In this document: one piece after another, positions 35,005 through 43,094 of the stretch
How positions within the stretch are numbered: the stretch's first letter is position 1
How the letters are laid out: each line of letters opens with the position of its first letter
Assembly (NCBI RefSeq): GCF_036084755.1
Contig: NZ_CP107968.1
Location: 8,068,001 to 8,132,000 of the forward strand
DNA from: Streptomyces sp. NBC_00370
GTDB taxonomy: Bacteria; Actinomycetota; Actinomycetes; Streptomycetales; Streptomycetaceae
DNA length: 64,000 nt
Reading direction: 5' to 3'
Notes under the pieces: generated by a model
The model's database searches: none
Told to the model about the DNA's origin: nothing
Seen by the model: only the letters and a program-made list of their open reading frames with translations
Program-made: the position numbers and the translations under genes

Positions 35005-36143
35005 ACCAGGCTGACGCACCCGCCCGCCGGGTGAGTGTGGTGCTGCCCGCCGGCATCGACGATCCGACGAGGCCGAGCGGCGGCAACACCTACGACCGCC
35101 GGGTGTGCGGCGAGCTGCCCGGCGCCGGATGGCAGGTCGACGAGCACGCCGTCGCGGGCGGCTGGCCCCGGCCCGCCGCCGCGGGCCGCGCCGAACTGGC
35201 CCGCACCCTGCGCCGGCTGCCGGACGGCGCGGTCGTCCTCCTGGACGGAATCGTCGCCTGCGCCGCCCCCGAGATCGTCGTCCCCGAAGCGGCCCGGCTG
35301 CGGCTCGCCGTCCTCGTCCACCTCCCGCTCGCCGACGAGACCGGGCTCAGCCCCGCACTGGCCGCCGAACTGGACGCGGCGGAGCGCGCGGTGCTGCTGG
35401 CGGTGCCCGCGGTCGTCGCGACCAGCCACTGGGCGGCGGGCCGGCTCGTGGACCACCACGGACTCGACCCCGGACGGGTCCATGTCGCCGTACCCGGAGC
35501 CGACCTCCACCCGCGGGCCGCAGGCAGCGGAGAAACGCCACTGCTGCTCTGCGTCGCGTCCGTCACCCCGCGCAAAGGACAGCTGCGGCTGGTCGAGGCA
35601 CTGGCCGGCCTCGCCGAACTCCCGTGGAACTGCGCCTGTGTCGGCCCGCTGACCCAGGACCCCGCATACGTGACCCGGCTGCGCGAGACGATCGGCACAA
35701 CGGGCCTCACCGGCCGGGTACGGCTCGCGGGACCGCAGTCCGGGACAGAACTGGACGCCAGTTACGCCGCAGCCGATCTGCTGGTGCTCGCCTCGTACGC
35801 CGAGACGTACGGCATGGCCGTGACCGAAGCACTCGCGCGCGGTGTGCCCGTCCTGGCGACCGCCGTCGGCGGACTCCCCGAAGCCGTCGGACGGGCGCCG
35901 GGCGGCGCGGTCCCCGGCGCCCTCGTACCCGCCCAGGACCCGGCAGCCCTCACGGCGGCCCTGCGTGACTGGCTCACCGACCCCGCCGTACGCGACCGGT
36001 GGAAGGCCGCGGCGCACCGGCGCCGCGAAGCCCTGGACGACTGGCGGACCACCACCCAGGACCTGGCCCGCGTACTGGACGAACTCCGTTCGCGGCCGGT
36101 CCCGTTGGAGCAGCACAGCACCGAACCCTGGAGGACCGTGTGA
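35001..36143 (+). CDS. GT4-family glycosyltransferase
   Basis: This is a 380-residue GT-B-fold, retaining glycosyltransferase. The acceptor-side N-terminal half begins with RRVSVVLPAGID and the Gly-rich SGGNTYDR loop. The donor half has ASVTPRKGQLRLVEAL (phosphate-binding R and K) near residue 190. The E-x7-E type motif is AETYGMAVTEALARGVPV near residue 275. GTG 35001 overlaps the upstream TGA, so the protein is translationally coupled to the PTPS-fold protein. The sugar donor is probably nucleotide-bound but cannot be named. In context it would attach a sugar to the GTP-derived metabolite or to a lipid carrier. Confidence 0.9.
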   Translation: MNQADAPARRVSVVLPAGIDDPTRPSGGNTYDRRVCGELPGAGWQVDEHAVAGGWPRPAAAGRAELARTLRRLPDGAVVLLDGIVACAAPEIVVPEAARLRLAVLVHLPLADETGLSPALAAELDAAERAVLLAVPAVVATSHWAAGRLVDHHGLDPGRVHVAVPGADLHPRAAGSGETPLLLCVASVTPRKGQLRLVEALAGLAELPWNCACVGPLTQDPAYVTRLRETIGTTGLTGRVRLAGPQSGTELDASYAAADLLVLASYAETYGMAVTEALARGVPVLATAVGGLPEAVGRAPGGAVPGALVPAQDPAALTAALRDWLTDPAVRDRWKAAAHRRREALDDWRTTTQDLARVLDELRSRPVPLEQHSTEPWRTV

Positions 36144-36997
36144 GCACGGCCGATCTGCCCCGCTACCCCGCGCAGTGGCTCGACCTGCGGGAGCGGGCCG
36201 ACGCCGCGGCCCGCGCCGTCGAGCTCCTCGACCCGCTGCGCCACTACCTCGCGGGCGCGCCGCGCCCGGCCGGGGGATGGGTGATCCGCGATCTGGGCTG
36301 CGGCACCGGATCCCTGGCACGCTGGCTCGCACCCCGGCTGACCGGACCCCAGCACTGGATCCTGCACGACCACGACCCGGATCTGCTGGCCCTGGCCGCC
36401 ACCCGGATGCCGGCGACGGCCGCCGACGGCAGCAGGATCACGGCCGAGACCCAGCAGGGCGACATCGCCGGCCTGACCGCAGCCGACCTCGCCGGCACTT
36501 CACTGGTGACCGCCTCGGCGCTGCTCGACCTGCTCACCAAGGACGAGGTCGGCGAACTGGCCGGGGCCTGCGCCGTCGCCCGGTGCCCGGCGCTGCTGGC
36601 GCTCTCCGTGACAGGACGTGTCGAACTCACCCCGGCCGACCCGCTGGACGCCGGGATCGGCGACGCGTTCAACGCCCATCAGCGGCGCAGCGAGCACGGC
36701 CGCGCGCTGCTCGGTCCTGACGCGGTCACGGCCGCCGGTGAGGCGTTCACGCTGCGCGACGCGACCGTACGCGTCCGCCCCAGCCCCTGGCGGCTCGGCG
36801 CGGCCGAGTTCGCGCTGACGGCACGCTGGCTGGAGGGCTGGACCGGCGCCGCCCTGGACCAGCGCCCGGATCTCGCACCGCAGCTCGACGACTATCTGCG
36901 GCGCCGTCAGGCGACCTGCTCCGCAGGCGCGTTGGCTGCTGTGGTGCACCACAGCGACCTGCTGGCACTGCCCCGGCGGACGGGCGGCGGCCTGTGA
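36140..36997 (+). CDS. SAM-dependent class I methyltransferase
   Basis: This is a 285-residue Rossmann-fold methyltransferase. Motif I is IRDLGCGTGSLARWL near residue 48-62, followed by an acidic residue at the end of beta-2 (ILHDHDPDLL) and LVTASALLDLL in place of motif IV. GTG 36140 overlaps the preceding TGA and has GGAGG at 36130-36134. It is the third gene of a tightly coupled operon (PTPS-fold, GT, MT, membrane protein). The substrate is unknown; the context suggests methylation of the same intermediate that the glycosyltransferase decorates. No small-molecule-specific motif could be recognised. Confidence 0.88.
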   Translation: MSTADLPRYPAQWLDLRERADAAARAVELLDPLRHYLAGAPRPAGGWVIRDLGCGTGSLARWLAPRLTGPQHWILHDHDPDLLALAATRMPATAADGSRITAETQQGDIAGLTAADLAGTSLVTASALLDLLTKDEVGELAGACAVARCPALLALSVTGRVELTPADPLDAGIGDAFNAHQRRSEHGRALLGPDAVTAAGEAFTLRDATVRVRPSPWRLGAAEFALTARWLEGWTGAALDQRPDLAPQLDDYLRRRQATCSAGALAAVVHHSDLLALPRRTGGGL

Positions 36998-38793
36998 CGC
37001 CCGGCGCGCTCTCCCGCGCCGTCCGGAGCAGACTCGGCACGCTCGCCGGCGCGGCGCTGCTCGCGCTGCTCGTCTGGCGGCTGGGCACCGGCGCCTTCCT
37101 GGAAGGGCTGAGCCGGATCGACGCCCGCACGCTTCTCGTCGCGTCCGCGCTCGGGCTGCTCACCACCGTACTCAGCGCCTGGCGCTGGTGTCTGGTGGCG
37201 CGTGGCCTCGGCGTCGAACTGCCGCTGGGCAGCGCCGTCGCCGACTACTACCGGGCCCTGTTCCTGAACGCGGCGCTGCCCGGCGGGGTCGTCGGTGACG
37301 TGCACCGCGCGGTACGGCACGGGCAGCGCACCGGGGACGTCGGGCGCGGCGTACGGGCCGTCGTCCTCGAAAGGACCGCCGGTCAGGTCGTGCTGATCGC
37401 GGTCGCCGTGCCGGTCCTGGTCTTCATACCGTCCCCGGCCAGGGCGGCCGTCGGCGGCTACGCCCACGACGTTCTGCCGGTCCTCGGCGCGCTGTGCGCG
37501 GCGGCGGTCGTCGCCGCCGTCCTGCTCAGGACCGGCGCGGCGACCCGGCGCGGCCGCCGGCTGCTGACGTCCGAACTGCGCGAGGCCCGGCTGGGGTTGC
37601 TCGCCCGGCACGCCTGGCCCGGGGTGCTGGTCTCGTCCGCCGTGGTCGTGGCGGGGCATCTCGCGCTGTTCCTGCTCGCCGCCCGCGTCGCCGGTGTGCG
37701 CGCACCGGCGACGGAGCTGGCGCCGCTGGCGATCCTGGCCCTGCTCGCCATGTCTCTGCCGCTCAACATCGGCGGCTGGGGACCCAGGGAAGGCGTCACC
37801 GCCTGGGCGTTCGGCGCCGCGGGGCTCGGCGCCTCACAAGGACTGGCCGTGGCCGTCGTCTACGGCGTTCTGGCCTTCGTCACCAGCCTGCCCGGCATCG
37901 TCGTGCTCGTCGCCCGCTGGTTCGCCGGGCGACGGCGTCCCCAGATCGAGTTCGAAGAGAGTGTCGGCGCCGAGGGCGGCCCTGCGCACCCTCGGCCGTA
38001 CGGCGTCCCGCATCAGCTCGGGACCGGCGAAGCGCAGCCCGGGGACACCGTCGCCGAGCAGCAGGGGAGCCACGGTCACATAGAGCAGCCGCAGCGCACG
38101 CTCGTGCAGGAAGCGCGAGACCGTCACGCCGCCGCCCTCGACCAGCACCCGGCCGAGACCGCGCTCGGCGAGCGTACGCACCAGCCGGTGGGGCGCGAAG
38201 CCGGCGCTGTCGCGCAGGGTCAGCACCTCGACCCCGTCGCCGCGGGGAGTGTGCGGCGCGGCGTCCTCGCCGACCACCCAGAGCGTCGGCGCGGCCCCGT
38301 CGGTGAACACCTGGCGCCCGGCGGGCACCCGGCCGCGCGGATCGAGGACGACCCGCACCGGGTTGGTGCCCGCGCAGGCGCGGACGGTGAGCCGGGGGTC
38401 GTCGGCGACGGCCGTGCCCGCGCCGACGACCACCGCGTCGGACAGCGCCCGCAGCCGGTGCAGATGGGCGCGGTCCTCCTCGCCCGTGACGAGGTCGGCG
38501 TGGCCGGTACGGGTCGCGATGAAACCGTCCAGGGTCTGGCCGAGCTGTGCGAACGTGACCTGCGCACCGGCGAGACAGAGCGGCAGATAGCGGTCGGCGA
38601 GCGCCTCGGCGCCGGGCGAGGCGGCCCGCCAGCGCAGCGGCCCGCCGGCCGTGCCGCGCCGCAGCCCGGCGGCCTCGGCGCCGGCCTCGGACCTGATGCC
38701 GCGCAGCAACTCCCAGGCGGCGGCCTCGTCGAGCACTCCGCTCACCGCGTTTCCCTTCCGGGGGCCGCGTCCGGCGCCGGCAGGGGAAAATAA
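36994..38793 (+). CDS. LPG-synthase-TM/UPF0104-family membrane protein with long antisense tail
   Basis: GTG 36994 overlaps the stop of the methyltransferase. About the first 313 residues form a polytopic membrane protein of the lysylphosphatidylglycerol synthase transmembrane family, with about seven to eight helices. Family pieces include LSAWRWCLVARGLG, ALPGGVVGDVHRAVRHG and SLPLNIGGWGPREGVTAW. Such proteins often act on or move lipid-linked molecules. The frame should end near 37935, where the helices end with ARWFAGRRRPQ, but it has no stop there and stays open to 38793. The extra 286 residues are simply the antisense of the RibD-like gene (37834-38745). Either the natural stop was lost or the assembly has an error near 37935; only 36994 to about 37935 should be taken as family sequence. 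Confidence 0.72.
   Translation: MTPGALSRAVRSRLGTLAGAALLALLVWRLGTGAFLEGLSRIDARTLLVASALGLLTTVLSAWRWCLVARGLGVELPLGSAVADYYRALFLNAALPGGVVGDVHRAVRHGQRTGDVGRGVRAVVLERTAGQVVLIAVAVPVLVFIPSPARAAVGGYAHDVLPVLGALCAAAVVAAVLLRTGAATRRGRRLLTSELREARLGLLARHAWPGVLVSSAVVVAGHLALFLLAARVAGVRAPATELAPLAILALLAMSLPLNIGGWGPREGVTAWAFGAAGLGASQGLAVAVVYGVLAFVTSLPGIVVLVARWFAGRRRPQIEFEESVGAEGGPAHPRPYGVPHQLGTGEAQPGDTVAEQQGSHGHIEQPQRTLVQEARDRHAAALDQHPAETALGERTHQPVGREAGAVAQGQHLDPVAAGSVRRGVLADHPERRRGPVGEHLAPGGHPAARIEDDPHRVGARAGADGEPGVVGDGRARADDHRVGQRPQPVQMGAVLLARDEVGVAGTGRDETVQGLAELCERDLRTGETERQIAVGERLGAGRGGPPAQRPAGRAAPQPGGLGAGLGPDAAQQLPGGGLVEHSAHRVSLPGAASGAGRGK
37834..38745 (-). CDS. RibD C-terminal-type reductase
   Basis: This is a 303-residue protein with the RibD C-terminal (DHFR-like) reductase domain. 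Its marks are FAQLGQTLDGFIATRTG, the NADPH-binding LSDAVVVGAGTAVADDPRLTVR and VLVEGGGVTVSRFL. The deaminase half of bifunctional RibD is absent. The family reduces the ribose of ribosylaminopyrimidine to ribitylaminopyrimidine in riboflavin synthesis (ArfC role in archaea). GTG 38745 overlaps the stop of the creatininase gene (GTGA), so the two are coupled. The last 35 residues, after LFELDL, are antisense to the membrane-protein gene and look like readthrough past a lost stop. With the cyclohydrolase and creatininase homologues it forms a three-enzyme set. Confidence 0.84.
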   Translation of the reverse strand: MSGVLDEAAAWELLRGIRSEAGAEAAGLRRGTAGGPLRWRAASPGAEALADRYLPLCLAGAQVTFAQLGQTLDGFIATRTGHADLVTGEEDRAHLHRLRALSDAVVVGAGTAVADDPRLTVRACAGTNPVRVVLDPRGRVPAGRQVFTDGAAPTLWVVGEDAAPHTPRGDGVEVLTLRDSAGFAPHRLVRTLAERGLGRVLVEGGGVTVSRFLHERALRLLYVTVAPLLLGDGVPGLRFAGPELMRDAVRPRVRRAALGADTLFELDLGTPSPGEPAGDEHDDAGQAGDEGQNAVDDGHGQSL

Positions 38794-39512
38794 CTGGCGA
38801 AGGAATCGACGAGTGCGGCGAGGAGTTCCTTTCCCTTCGCCGCGGAAGCCAATGAAGGACGGCCTATGACACCGGACTCGGTGTAGCCCCGCATGCCGAG
38901 GGTGAGCAAATGCCGCCGGTCGTCGGCGAGGAAATCGGCGGACTCGTAGCCGGGGCGTACCAGTTCGGGACGCTCGTGCAGCAGGATGGAGGTCTCCACT
39001 TCACCGGCGTGCATATCGCTGTTGGACGATGTCCGCACATCGGCTCTCTCCCGTGCGGCGGCCCAGTCGGCCGAGCTGGGGAAAAGGGCCATGCGTGTGC
39101 CGTGTGTCACGGATTCCTGGACCACGTTGCGCAGGACGTAGTTTCCGCCATGTCCGTTGACGAGAATAAGAGTTCCGATTCCGGTTCTGCCGAGCGAGTC
39201 GGCGACATCACGTACCACGGCGCCCAGGGTCGCGGCCGAAATGCTCACGGTGCCCGGCCAGTCGGCGTGTTCGTGCTCGTGCGAGCAGGAGATCGTCAGC
39301 GGCGGCAGCAGCAGCACCGGATGAGCGGCTGCGACCGCGCCGCCGATCGCGCAGGCGACGACCGTATCGGTCACCAGCGGCAGGAACGCGCCGTGTTGCT
39401 CGAAACTGCCGATGGGCAGGACGGCGACATCGGGCCGGCGTTCCCTTACGTCCACGGTGGTCTCCCGTGGCAGCGGCCCGGCGGCCGTCCGCGGTATTTC
39501 CGGCCCACTCAT
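38742..39512 (-). CDS. Creatininase-family amidohydrolase (possible FAPy deformylase, ArfB-like)
   Basis: This is a 256-residue member of the creatininase family of metal-dependent amidohydrolases. The metal-binding residues are present: Glu 38 and His 40 in FEQHGAFLPL, Asp 49, the block SHEHEHADWPGT (about 78-88), NGHGGN (119-124), and DMHAGEVE with His 168 and Glu 171. Archaeal ArfB, from the same family, removes the formyl group of FAPy, and the divergent neighbour is a FAPy-type cyclohydrolase, so deformylation of FAPy is the preferred inference. A creatininase or another amidase (such as MftE-type peptidase) would be the alternative. ATG 39512 follows AGGGTGG. It is translationally coupled to the RibD-like reductase. 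Confidence 0.86.
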   Translation of the reverse strand: MSGPEIPRTAAGPLPRETTVDVRERRPDVAVLPIGSFEQHGAFLPLVTDTVVACAIGGAVAAAHPVLLLPPLTISCSHEHEHADWPGTVSISAATLGAVVRDVADSLGRTGIGTLILVNGHGGNYVLRNVVQESVTHGTRMALFPSSADWAAARERADVRTSSNSDMHAGEVETSILLHERPELVRPGYESADFLADDRRHLLTLGMRGYTESGVIGRPSLASAAKGKELLAALVDSFASYFPLPAPDAAPGRETR

Positions 39513-39621
39513 CTCATGCCACCCTTTCGCCCTGCGGTACGTGACTTCGCGCTGCGGTACTCGACCGGCACGCGCAAGATCAGGCTACGCGGAAATGATC
39601 CGTTCCGTTTCTGCTTTCACG

Positions 39622-39650
39622 TTCACCGCAGGGCAGTTGGCGGATACGAT
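39622..39650 (+). promoter_or_regulatory. Sigma-70-type promoter for the cyclohydrolase gene (leaderless)
   Basis: TTCACC (39622-39627), a 17-base spacer and TACGAT (39645-39650) form a good promoter. The -10 box ends six bases before the ATG at 39657. No ribosome site is seen, so the transcript is probably leaderless. The 144-base gap 39513-39656 is a divergent promoter region shared with the creatininase gene. Confidence 0.6.
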
Positions 39651-39656
39651 CTGGTC

Positions 39657-40337
39657 ATGACGGAAAGTGCTGGCAAGTCCGACGGCGGGGCTGGTTCATC
39701 GCTTGTCGAGCGGGTGGTGGACGTACGACTGGCCACTGTGCACGGCGATTTTCTCGCAATCGGCTATCGGGACAGCTGTCGCGCGGATGAGCAAATGGCC
39801 CTGGTGTACGGCGATGTCGGGGGAGAGGACCCCGAAGGAGCGGCGGAAGGGGTGCTCACCCGTCTGCATTCGGAGTGTCTGACCGGAGACGCCTTCGGGT
39901 CCAGACATTGCGACTGCGGGGACCAACTGGCCGCCGCGCTGGGCGCCATCGCACGCGAGGGACGGGGGGTCCTCATCTATCTCCGGGGCCACGAGGGCCG
40001 GGGCATAGGGCTGTTGGCCAAACTCCAGGCGATGCGGCTCCAGGCGGACGGACTGGACACGGTCGAGGCGAATCTGGCCCTGGGACTGCCCGCGGACGCC
40101 CGTGACTACGGAGTGGCGGCCGGGATCCTGCACGACCTCGGCGTGAGTTCCGTACGGCTGATGTCGAACAACCCCCGCAAGAGCCAGGCCCTGCTGCGGC
40201 ACGGCATCAAGGTCGCCGAGCGGGTCCCGCTGCTGATGCCCCCGAGCGACGAGAACATCAGATATCTGCGGACCAAGCGCGAACGCCTCGGCCATCACCT
40301 GCCCCATCTGGAGGCACCGGTCGTCAGGGGCGTATGA
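39657..40337 (+). CDS. GTP cyclohydrolase II homologue of the FAPy-forming (Met-switch) type
   Basis: This is a 226-residue RibA-type GTP cyclohydrolase II. Zinc ligands lie in CLTGDAFGSRHCDC (Cys 74, 85, 87); the GTP-binding part is LRGHEGRGIGLLAKLQAMRL and the C-terminal nucleotide part is SNNPRK. At the residue matching E. coli Tyr105 there is Met 126 (codon 40032-40034). In the S. coelicolor paralogue SCO6655 the matching Met (residue 120) makes the enzyme stop at 2-amino-5-formylamino-6-ribosylamino-pyrimidinone phosphate (FAPy), while Tyr enzymes lose formate; the same outcome is expected here. It has no DHBP-synthase half. Its 3' end overlaps the phosphatase gene by 14 bases. It lies divergent from the creatininase and RibD-like genes. 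Confidence 0.92.
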   Translation: MTESAGKSDGGAGSSLVERVVDVRLATVHGDFLAIGYRDSCRADEQMALVYGDVGGEDPEGAAEGVLTRLHSECLTGDAFGSRHCDCGDQLAAALGAIAREGRGVLIYLRGHEGRGIGLLAKLQAMRLQADGLDTVEANLALGLPADARDYGVAAGILHDLGVSSVRLMSNNPRKSQALLRHGIKVAERVPLLMPPSDENIRYLRTKRERLGHHLPHLEAPVVRGV

Positions 40338-41445
40338 CGTCCGAGGAAGCGCGTTCGACGGCGAGCATCGCGGCGTCGTCGCCCAACGGGCCGCCCGTAT
40401 GAGCGACGAGGTCGCGGTGCAGCCGCTCCAGCAGCGCCTCAGGACCTGACGGGGGGAACGAGGCCACCCGCTCGGCCAGGGGATAGAACTCGCCCTCCGG
40501 CGAGCGGGCCTCGATGACGCCGTCGGTGTACAGCAGCAGCGTGTCGCCACGCTCGAAGGCGAACACATCTCCGTGATGCTCCGGCGCCGGCAGGCCGCAC
40601 AGCCCGAGCGGTGGCGAGGGCCGGGCCGCGTACAGCACCGTCGTGCGCCGGTCGCGCAGCAGCAGCGGCGGGGGATGGCCGCAGTTGATCATCTCCGCGG
40701 GCCCTTCGTCGTCCGGGATCTGCAGCAGCAGGCCGGTCACGAAGTGCTCCCCGGGGTCGGCCGTCGTGTCGCTGACGTCCTCCAGGTCCTGGCAGACGCT
40801 CTCCTCGATGACCTCCACCAGCTCCGGCAGGCCCGGGCAGCGCCGGGCGCCCTCCCGGAAGGCGCCCAGGACGACGGACGCCTCGCCGATCGCCGCGAGG
40901 CCCTTGCCCCGCACATCCCCGATGATCACCCGGCTGTTCCGCCCGCCCGCCCGGGTGACGGCGAACAGGTCACCACCGATCTGGGTGTCGTCCTCGGCCG
41001 CCAGATAGCGCCACGCCACCCGCAGCGGTCCGACCCGACCCGGCGGCGGGCGCAGCAGCACCCGCTGAGCCGTCTCGGCCACCGATCTGACCCTGGTCAG
41101 CTCCTGGCCGCGCCGCTCCCGGACATGACAGAAGAAGACGACCAGCGCGGACAGCACCGCCAGGGCGATGATCTGCGCGACATGGTTGGCGGTGGTCAGA
41201 CCGCCGTGGAACACGGCGATGAAGATCTGCGCCGCCACGGCCGCGCCACCCACCATGGCGGTACGCAGCGGCCCGCCGAAGGAAGCGGTCAGGGCGGGGG
41301 CGATGACCAGCAGCGGACCGAGGTGGACGTATTCGGGCGACCGCACATCCACGGCGGAGATCACCACGATCAGTGCCAGCGGAATCACCATGAGTGCCCC
41401 GCCGGGACTCCGCGTCAGCAGATGATCCAACCGACGGGCATCCAT
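40324..41445 (-). CDS. SpoIIE-type PP2C serine/threonine phosphatase, membrane-bound
   Basis: This is a 373-residue protein with about four N-terminal membrane helices (15-115), a short linker and a SpoIIE/RsbU-type PP2C domain (about 135-365). Phosphatase motifs include the Asp-containing QIGGDLF, VIIGDVRGKGLAA, INCGHPPPLLLR, LLLYTDGVIEA and GPLGDDAAML; the metal Asp residues are present. Such enzymes dephosphorylate anti-anti-sigma factors in partner-switch stress signalling. ATG 41445 lies two bases after the preceding stop, so it is the last gene of a three-gene operon (SRPBCC, FAD oxidoreductase, phosphatase). The target is unknown; the ATPase-fold regulator at 44252-44707 is nearby but not in the operon. 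Confidence 0.9.
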   Translation of the reverse strand: MDARRLDHLLTRSPGGALMVIPLALIVVISAVDVRSPEYVHLGPLLVIAPALTASFGGPLRTAMVGGAAVAAQIFIAVFHGGLTTANHVAQIIALAVLSALVVFFCHVRERRGQELTRVRSVAETAQRVLLRPPPGRVGPLRVAWRYLAAEDDTQIGGDLFAVTRAGGRNSRVIIGDVRGKGLAAIGEASVVLGAFREGARRCPGLPELVEVIEESVCQDLEDVSDTTADPGEHFVTGLLLQIPDDEGPAEMINCGHPPPLLLRDRRTTVLYAARPSPPLGLCGLPAPEHHGDVFAFERGDTLLLYTDGVIEARSPEGEFYPLAERVASFPPSGPEALLERLHRDLVAHTGGPLGDDAAMLAVERASSDVIRP

Positions 41446-41447
41446 AT

Positions 41448-43094
41448 CTACCTTTTCGCACCTGGTCGTACGGGACCGGCCGCACCGCTCCTGCCACGCC
41501 GGGCGAGGGCACGCTGCGCCGCCGAGAAAGCGCCTGCCGCCCGGTGCGTGCGCAGCGCGGCGCGTGCCGCGTTCGCGCCGGGCGCGCCGTGCACCCCGCC
41601 GCCGGGATGCGCGCTCGCGGACGCCAGATACAGACCACGAACGGGGGTCTCGGGCCGCCCGGTGCCGGGCGTGGGGCGGAAGACCAGCTGCTGGTGCAGG
41701 CTGGTGGTGCCGCCGTTCAGCGCGCCACCGTGCAGATTGGCGTCCAGCGACTCCAGGGTGGGCGGCGCGAGGATCCTGCGGGCCAGGACGCGGTCGCGGA
41801 AACCGGGCGCGTACCGCTCCACCTGCGCCTCGATCCGGTCGGCCATGGCCGTACGCTCCCGCTCGTCCCAGCTGCCGGTGAGCCCGTCCTCCCCGGCGTC
41901 GCCCTTGATCCGGTGCGGCACGTGGGTGTAGGCCCACGCCGACTCCGTACCTGCCGGTGACCGGGAGGCGTCGGCGGTCGTCATCTGCCCCAGCAGCGCG
42001 AACGGCGCGTCGGGCACCTGCCCCATGGCGATCTGCGCGGCGAACCGGGTGAGCGCGTCGACCCCGTCGGCCAGATGGACCGTCCCCGCCGTCGCCGCCT
42101 GCGGGGCGGTCCAGGGGATCGGGCCGCTCAGCGCCCAGTCGACCTTGAAGGTCGCGAAGTCCCACTGGAAGCGGCGCAGGTCGTCGAAGACCCGGTCCGG
42201 CAGCTCCGCCGCGTCGACCAGTCGGGTGTACAGGTCCGGCGCCGCGACATCCGCGAGGACGGCCTTGCGGGCCACGATCCCCTCGCCGCCGGCGGTCCGT
42301 ACGCCCACGGCGCGGCCACCGCGTACGACGACCTCCGTGACCCGCTCACCGCAGCGCACACCGCCGCCGAGCCGCTCCAGCCGGCGCACCAGAGCGTCGG
42401 TCAGCCGGCCGGAACCGCCGACCGGCACCGGAAAGCCATGTGTCTGGCCGAGCATCGACATCAGCCAGCCGAAGCCGCCGCTGCCCGCCGCCTCCGGGGC
42501 GAGATCGGCGTGCAGCGCGTTGCCAGCCAGCAGCAGTCTGCCGCCCTCGCCGGTGAACTCCTCCTCGCCGAGCCGCCGGACCGGCAGCGCCATGGTGCGG
42601 GCCAGCCGCAGTCCGCCGCCCGCCCGCAGCCGGGCGGCCAGCCGCGCCGCGGCGCGCACCGGCGGGAACGGTGTGAAGAGGGCTTCCAGCAGGGGTTCGT
42701 CCAGCAGGTCCCAGATACGGCACAGATGCTCCCAGGCCTGCCCGTCGCCCGCGCCGAACGCCTCAAGCCCTTCCGCCGTCGACTCGCGGTCGCGGTCCAG
42801 TACGGCGCAGCGGCCGTCCGCCAGCGGATGCGCGAGCACCCGGGGCGCGTGGGTCCAGCGCAGTCCCTCCGCCTCCAGGGCGAGCGCAGCGATCACCGGA
42901 GAGGCGGCGGCGAGCGGATAGAAGGCGCTGAAGACGTCGCTGATGTAGTCGGGATGCACGCCCCGGTCGCTGCGCAGCGCCCCGCCGGGCTCCTCCTGCG
43001 CCTCCAGGACCTCCACGCTCCAGCCCGCGTCGGCCAGCAGATTGGCGGCCACCAGCCCGTTGGGTCCCGCGCCGATCACCACCGCGTCAGGCAT
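41448..43094 (-). CDS. Phytoene-desaturase-like FAD-dependent oxidoreductase
   Basis: This is a 548-residue flavoprotein of the CrtI/amine-oxidase-like superfamily. The FAD dinucleotide motif is VVIGAGPNGLVAANLLADAG at the N-terminus, followed by LEAQEEPGGALRS, and a C-terminal FAD contact is seen in LYLASASAHPGGGVHGAPG. It may act on a carotenoid, retinoid or other hydrophobic polyene; the substrate is not readable. ATG 43094 is chosen because the protein then begins directly at the dinucleotide fold. Its start overlaps the SRPBCC gene by eight bases and its stop lies two bases before the phosphatase gene. The lone occurrence without crtB or crtE argues against a complete carotenoid cluster here. 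Confidence 0.88.
   Translation of the reverse strand: MPDAVVIGAGPNGLVAANLLADAGWSVEVLEAQEEPGGALRSDRGVHPDYISDVFSAFYPLAAASPVIAALALEAEGLRWTHAPRVLAHPLADGRCAVLDRDRESTAEGLEAFGAGDGQAWEHLCRIWDLLDEPLLEALFTPFPPVRAAARLAARLRAGGGLRLARTMALPVRRLGEEEFTGEGGRLLLAGNALHADLAPEAAGSGGFGWLMSMLGQTHGFPVPVGGSGRLTDALVRRLERLGGGVRCGERVTEVVVRGGRAVGVRTAGGEGIVARKAVLADVAAPDLYTRLVDAAELPDRVFDDLRRFQWDFATFKVDWALSGPIPWTAPQAATAGTVHLADGVDALTRFAAQIAMGQVPDAPFALLGQMTTADASRSPAGTESAWAYTHVPHRIKGDAGEDGLTGSWDERERTAMADRIEAQVERYAPGFRDRVLARRILAPPTLESLDANLHGGALNGGTTSLHQQLVFRPTPGTGRPETPVRGLYLASASAHPGGGVHGAPGANAARAALRTHRAAGAFSAAQRALARRGRSGAAGPVRPGAKR

Noticed and set aside
41448..43094. Carotenoid cluster
   Set aside because: Only a CrtI-like protein is present; no geranylgeranyl synthase, phytoene synthase or cyclase is near.
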